Source of the DNA: Spirochaetaceae bacterium
GTDB lineage: Bacteria; Spirochaetota; Spirochaetia; DSM-2461
Assembly: GCA_016342385.1 (NCBI GenBank)
Contig: JAEINM010000210.1
Span: 1 to 7,163, forward strand
Direction of reading: 5' to 3'
DNA length: 7,163 nt
Positions 5,792-7,163 of this stretch are shown piece by piece. The position numbers and the translations under genes were made by a program. Below the pieces are notes generated by a model, which saw nothing but the letters and a program-made list of their open reading frames with translations, was not told where the DNA came from and made no database searches. Numbering within the stretch: the stretch's first letter is position 1; each line of letters starts with the position of its first letter.

Positions 5792-6850
5792 CTACCATTT
5801 TAAATTTAGACCGATGGAAGGTGAAAATCCAGTGATAATTAAGGATTTTTCAAAGTAGATCTGATAATTGGCAGAGAGGTAGAATCCGAAAAGAGGAGCA
5901 AGGTTCAGCACTAACCCGAACCCCCCGGAAGCAAAGGGGATGATTGTTTTGATATATCCTTCTTCATTTTTATTGAGCATAAAGAGTGAGATCCCACCAC
6001 TCATCTGTATATATAATCCGAGAATAGAAGTGGTATCTATTCCGAGTCTGAATTCGGGACCGGCCGATATGAGAATATTTTCTGTTGAGATTAATACACC
6101 AGTAGCTGTAAAATAATTGAGAGAAGTATGCAGCCCCAGCCCCCAATAACCAAATGATGTTTCGAACCGGTATTCCATATGGACTTCCGGCTTTAATCCC
6201 ACTTTAATATAATTTGAGGCCTCTCCTGTTGCTAGAAAGGGTGAAAAGCCTGTAGAAAATTTAAAATGTCTGAACCTTATATTTTTCTCCTGAGTCTTCG
6301 TTTGAGCTTCGGTTTGAGCTTCGGTTTGAGCTTCGGTTTGAGCTTCGGTTTGAGCTTCGGTTTGAGCTTCAGTTTGAGCTTCAGTTTGAGCTTCAGTTTG
6401 AGCTCTTATATAATCCCAGTCGAAACTCTCTATTACTTTTATAATCGTTTCACGAAGATTCATGTCCAGATCCAGGTCCATCTTGCTGATTGTAGAAGTG
6501 GAGAATTCAATCTGTCCTTTATCTGTTCTATAGCTGTTCAGCTGAAGATGCAGATTATTGTCCTCCATATGATAATGGCTATTGACAATATAGGGAGATT
6601 TCATAGCATTGGCTTTGACTACAAGATCCTCCAATTGGTTAATTTCATCTGTAAGAACTCTGAAGCCTCTCACTTTGAGTTCAATGGAAATGCTGTCATT
6701 AATTATTTGAGACAAGTCGGTTGAAACAGAATCATTCTTTGTGGTCGCCATAATAAATATCAGAGGAGCATCCCCGGGTGAATCCTGAGAGTATGCCAGT
6801 TGTCCACTTGAATAGAGTATGATGAATAATAGGATTAAATACACTCTCAT
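5792..6850 (-). CDS. Exported protein: TolB-N/LpoB-like periplasmic domain, AQTE repeat linker, C-terminal outer-membrane beta-barrel
   Basis: The protein has 352 residues. Residues 1-21 form a signal peptide (MRVYLILLFIILYSSGQLAYS), likely cut before Gln22. No Cys follows, so it is not a lipoprotein. Residues about 28-148 form a mixed alpha/beta domain. A strand (PLIFIMAT) is followed by a helix (LSQIINDSISIELKVRGFRVL), then a YIVNSHYHMEDNNLHLQL strand pair and a closing helix. This order resembles TolB N-terminal, FlgO or LpoB-like domains; the resemblance is by eye only. Residues 150-185 are eight AQTE units and one AQTK. Residues about 193-352 show alternating amphipathic strands with aromatic girdle residues (FKFSTGFSPFL, GLGLHTSLNYF, GFYLSANYQIYF) and end in SIGLNLKW. 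This is typical of a small, probably eight-stranded, outer-membrane barrel whose last residue is aromatic. It lies upstream of the large lipoprotein on the same strand. The start at 6850 has no strong ribosome binding site: AAGGAA lies about 12 nt upstream, further than usual. The specific function is unknown. Confidence 0.9.
   Translation of the reverse strand: MRVYLILLFIILYSSGQLAYSQDSPGDAPLIFIMATTKNDSVSTDLSQIINDSISIELKVRGFRVLTDEINQLEDLVVKANAMKSPYIVNSHYHMEDNNLHLQLNSYRTDKGQIEFSTSTISKMDLDLDMNLRETIIKVIESFDWDYIRAQTEAQTEAQTEAQTEAQTEAQTEAQTEAQTEAQTKTQEKNIRFRHFKFSTGFSPFLATGEASNYIKVGLKPEVHMEYRFETSFGYWGLGLHTSLNYFTATGVLISTENILISAGPEFRLGIDTTSILGLYIQMSGGISLFMLNKNEEGYIKTIIPFASGGFGLVLNLAPLFGFYLSANYQIYFEKSLIITGFSPSIGLNLKW
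6296..6403 (-). repeat. 12-bp in-frame tandem repeat (nine units) encoding AQTE
   Basis: Nine contiguous 12-bp units encode residues 150-185. On the minus strand the order is three GCTCAAACTGAA units, five GCTCAAACCGAA units and one GCTCAAACGAAG unit (AQTK). Copies are identical within each block and the blocks differ at one base. Every gain or loss of a unit keeps the frame, so slippage would change linker length by four residues rather than switch the gene off. Confidence 0.95.
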
Positions 6851-6910
6851 AAGTATGCCCGATTCCTTAAATAAACAGGATAATATTCAGTTTAATGTAT
6901 AGATATGCTT

Positions 6911-6940
6911 TTGACTATTCAGTACCGGATATTTTATCAT
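6911..6940 (+). promoter_or_regulatory. Candidate sigma70-type promoter, plus strand, distal
   Basis: TTGACT (6911-6916, five of six) is followed 18 nt later by TATCAT (6935-6940, five of six). Both boxes match the consensus well. Transcription would start near 6947, about 120 nt before the ATG at 7068, implying a long leader or an alternative distal promoter. Confidence 0.45.
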
Positions 6941-6998
6941 TTTTAATGTTTACTTTTTATTGATGCGGACCGGCGAATTTAAAACAAACCGATGTCCA

Positions 6999-7028
6999 TT
7001 GCATACGGGTGTTTCTTTCCACTATACT
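6999..7028 (+). promoter_or_regulatory. Candidate sigma70-type promoter, plus strand, proximal
   Basis: A -10 TATACT (7023-7028, five of six) stands 18 nt after TTGCAT (6999-7004, TTG conserved). Transcription would start near 7035, giving a leader of about 33 nt before the ATG at 7068. It is better placed than the distal candidate but has a weaker -35. Confidence 0.4.
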
Positions 7029-7067
7029 TAGATAAACTACAATGAGAGAAGTGCAGTAATAAAGTAA

Positions 7068-7163
7068 ATGAATATAAAAGAAAAGATTCAAAAAATAAGA
7101 TTAAATCCCAAGGCTTATTATGAACGGGAAATTGGAAAATTAAATTTCTCGGAAGACGAATCT
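7068..7163 (+). CDS. Start of an unrecognised gene, truncated by window edge
   Basis: From the ATG at 7068 the frame is open for 32 codons to the window end. It begins MNIKEKIQKIRLNPKAYYER, a basic, apparently helical N-terminus without a signal peptide, which suggests a cytoplasmic protein. A TAA at 7065-7067 is in frame directly before the ATG, so translation cannot start further upstream in this frame. There is no strong ribosome binding site; only AAAG (7061-7064) and a more distant GAGAGAAG (7044-7051) are present. The supporting evidence is the open frame, two candidate promoters upstream and the divergent layout. The family is not recognisable from this piece. Confidence 0.55.
   Translation, partial: MNIKEKIQKIRLNPKAYYEREIGKLNFSEDES

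Larger units (their letters stand above)
6851..7067. other. Divergent intergenic region
   Basis: These 217 bp lie between the barrel gene (minus) and the partial gene at the right edge (plus). The region holds two candidate plus-strand promoters. For the minus-strand gene I find a TATTAT (6885-6880) but no acceptable -35, so its promoter is not resolved. No RNA gene or terminator is apparent. Confidence 0.5.

Noticed and set aside
6296..6403. Could the regular repeats be a CRISPR array?
   Set aside because: Units are 12 bp, directly adjacent with no spacers, and in frame within a coding region.
6266..6724. Plus-strand open frame of 152 codons with repeated FGLS units
   Set aside because: The repeats are simply the reverse complement of the AQTE-coding minisatellite. 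The minus-strand frame is much longer and has a signal peptide and a barrel.
7042..7059. Five-codon upstream frame MREVQ followed by TAA, just before the gene at 7068
   Set aside because: No strong ribosome binding site of its own and no repeated or attenuator-like codons; it may occur by chance.

Overview
This window looks like ordinary chromosomal DNA from a diderm, AT-leaning (roughly 40% G+C by eye) bacterium. A free-living or marine spirochaete is the best guess. The reasons are a relaxed spirochaete-type lipobox (LIAN-C) on a very large surface lipoprotein, an outer-membrane beta-barrel protein ending in an aromatic residue, and a cache-type membrane sensor of a style common in Spirochaetota. 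This assignment is inference, because the window contains no rRNA, tRNA or marker gene.

Layout. (1) Positions 1-569, minus strand: the N-terminal 189 codons of a membrane sensor with TM1, an extracytoplasmic cache-like domain and the start of TM2. Its output domain lies off the left edge. (2) Positions 570-647: a compact divergent promoter region with two overlapping, oppositely oriented -10 boxes. (3) Positions 648-2534, plus strand: a 628-residue single-pass membrane protein with a short cytoplasmic head, one TM helix, a long coiled coil and TPR-like repeats. (4) Positions 2531-5638, minus strand: a 1035-residue, strongly acidic, probably surface-exposed lipoprotein. It has six Ig-like repeats of about 80 residues, three CARDB-like domains and a C-terminal PPC-like domain. 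Its stop codon overlaps that of gene 3 by four bases, tail to tail. (5) Positions 5792-6850, minus strand: an exported protein with a TolB-N/LpoB-like periplasmic domain, a nine-unit AQTE tandem repeat linker and a C-terminal outer-membrane beta-barrel. (6) Positions 6851-7067: a divergent intergenic region with two candidate plus-strand promoters. (7) Positions 7068-7163, plus strand: the first 32 codons of an unrecognised gene cut by the right edge.

How the genes may work together. Genes 5 and 4 lie on the same strand 153 bp apart with no visible terminator between them, so a two-gene cell-envelope unit (OM barrel plus surface lipoprotein) is plausible. The sensor and the coiled-coil/TPR protein are divergently transcribed and may share regulation. 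All four main proteins are envelope-located, but nothing in the sequence ties them into a known pathway. I see no mobile element, CRISPR array, RNA gene or defence system. The most distinctive features are the repeat-built acidic lipoprotein and the 12-bp in-frame minisatellite.
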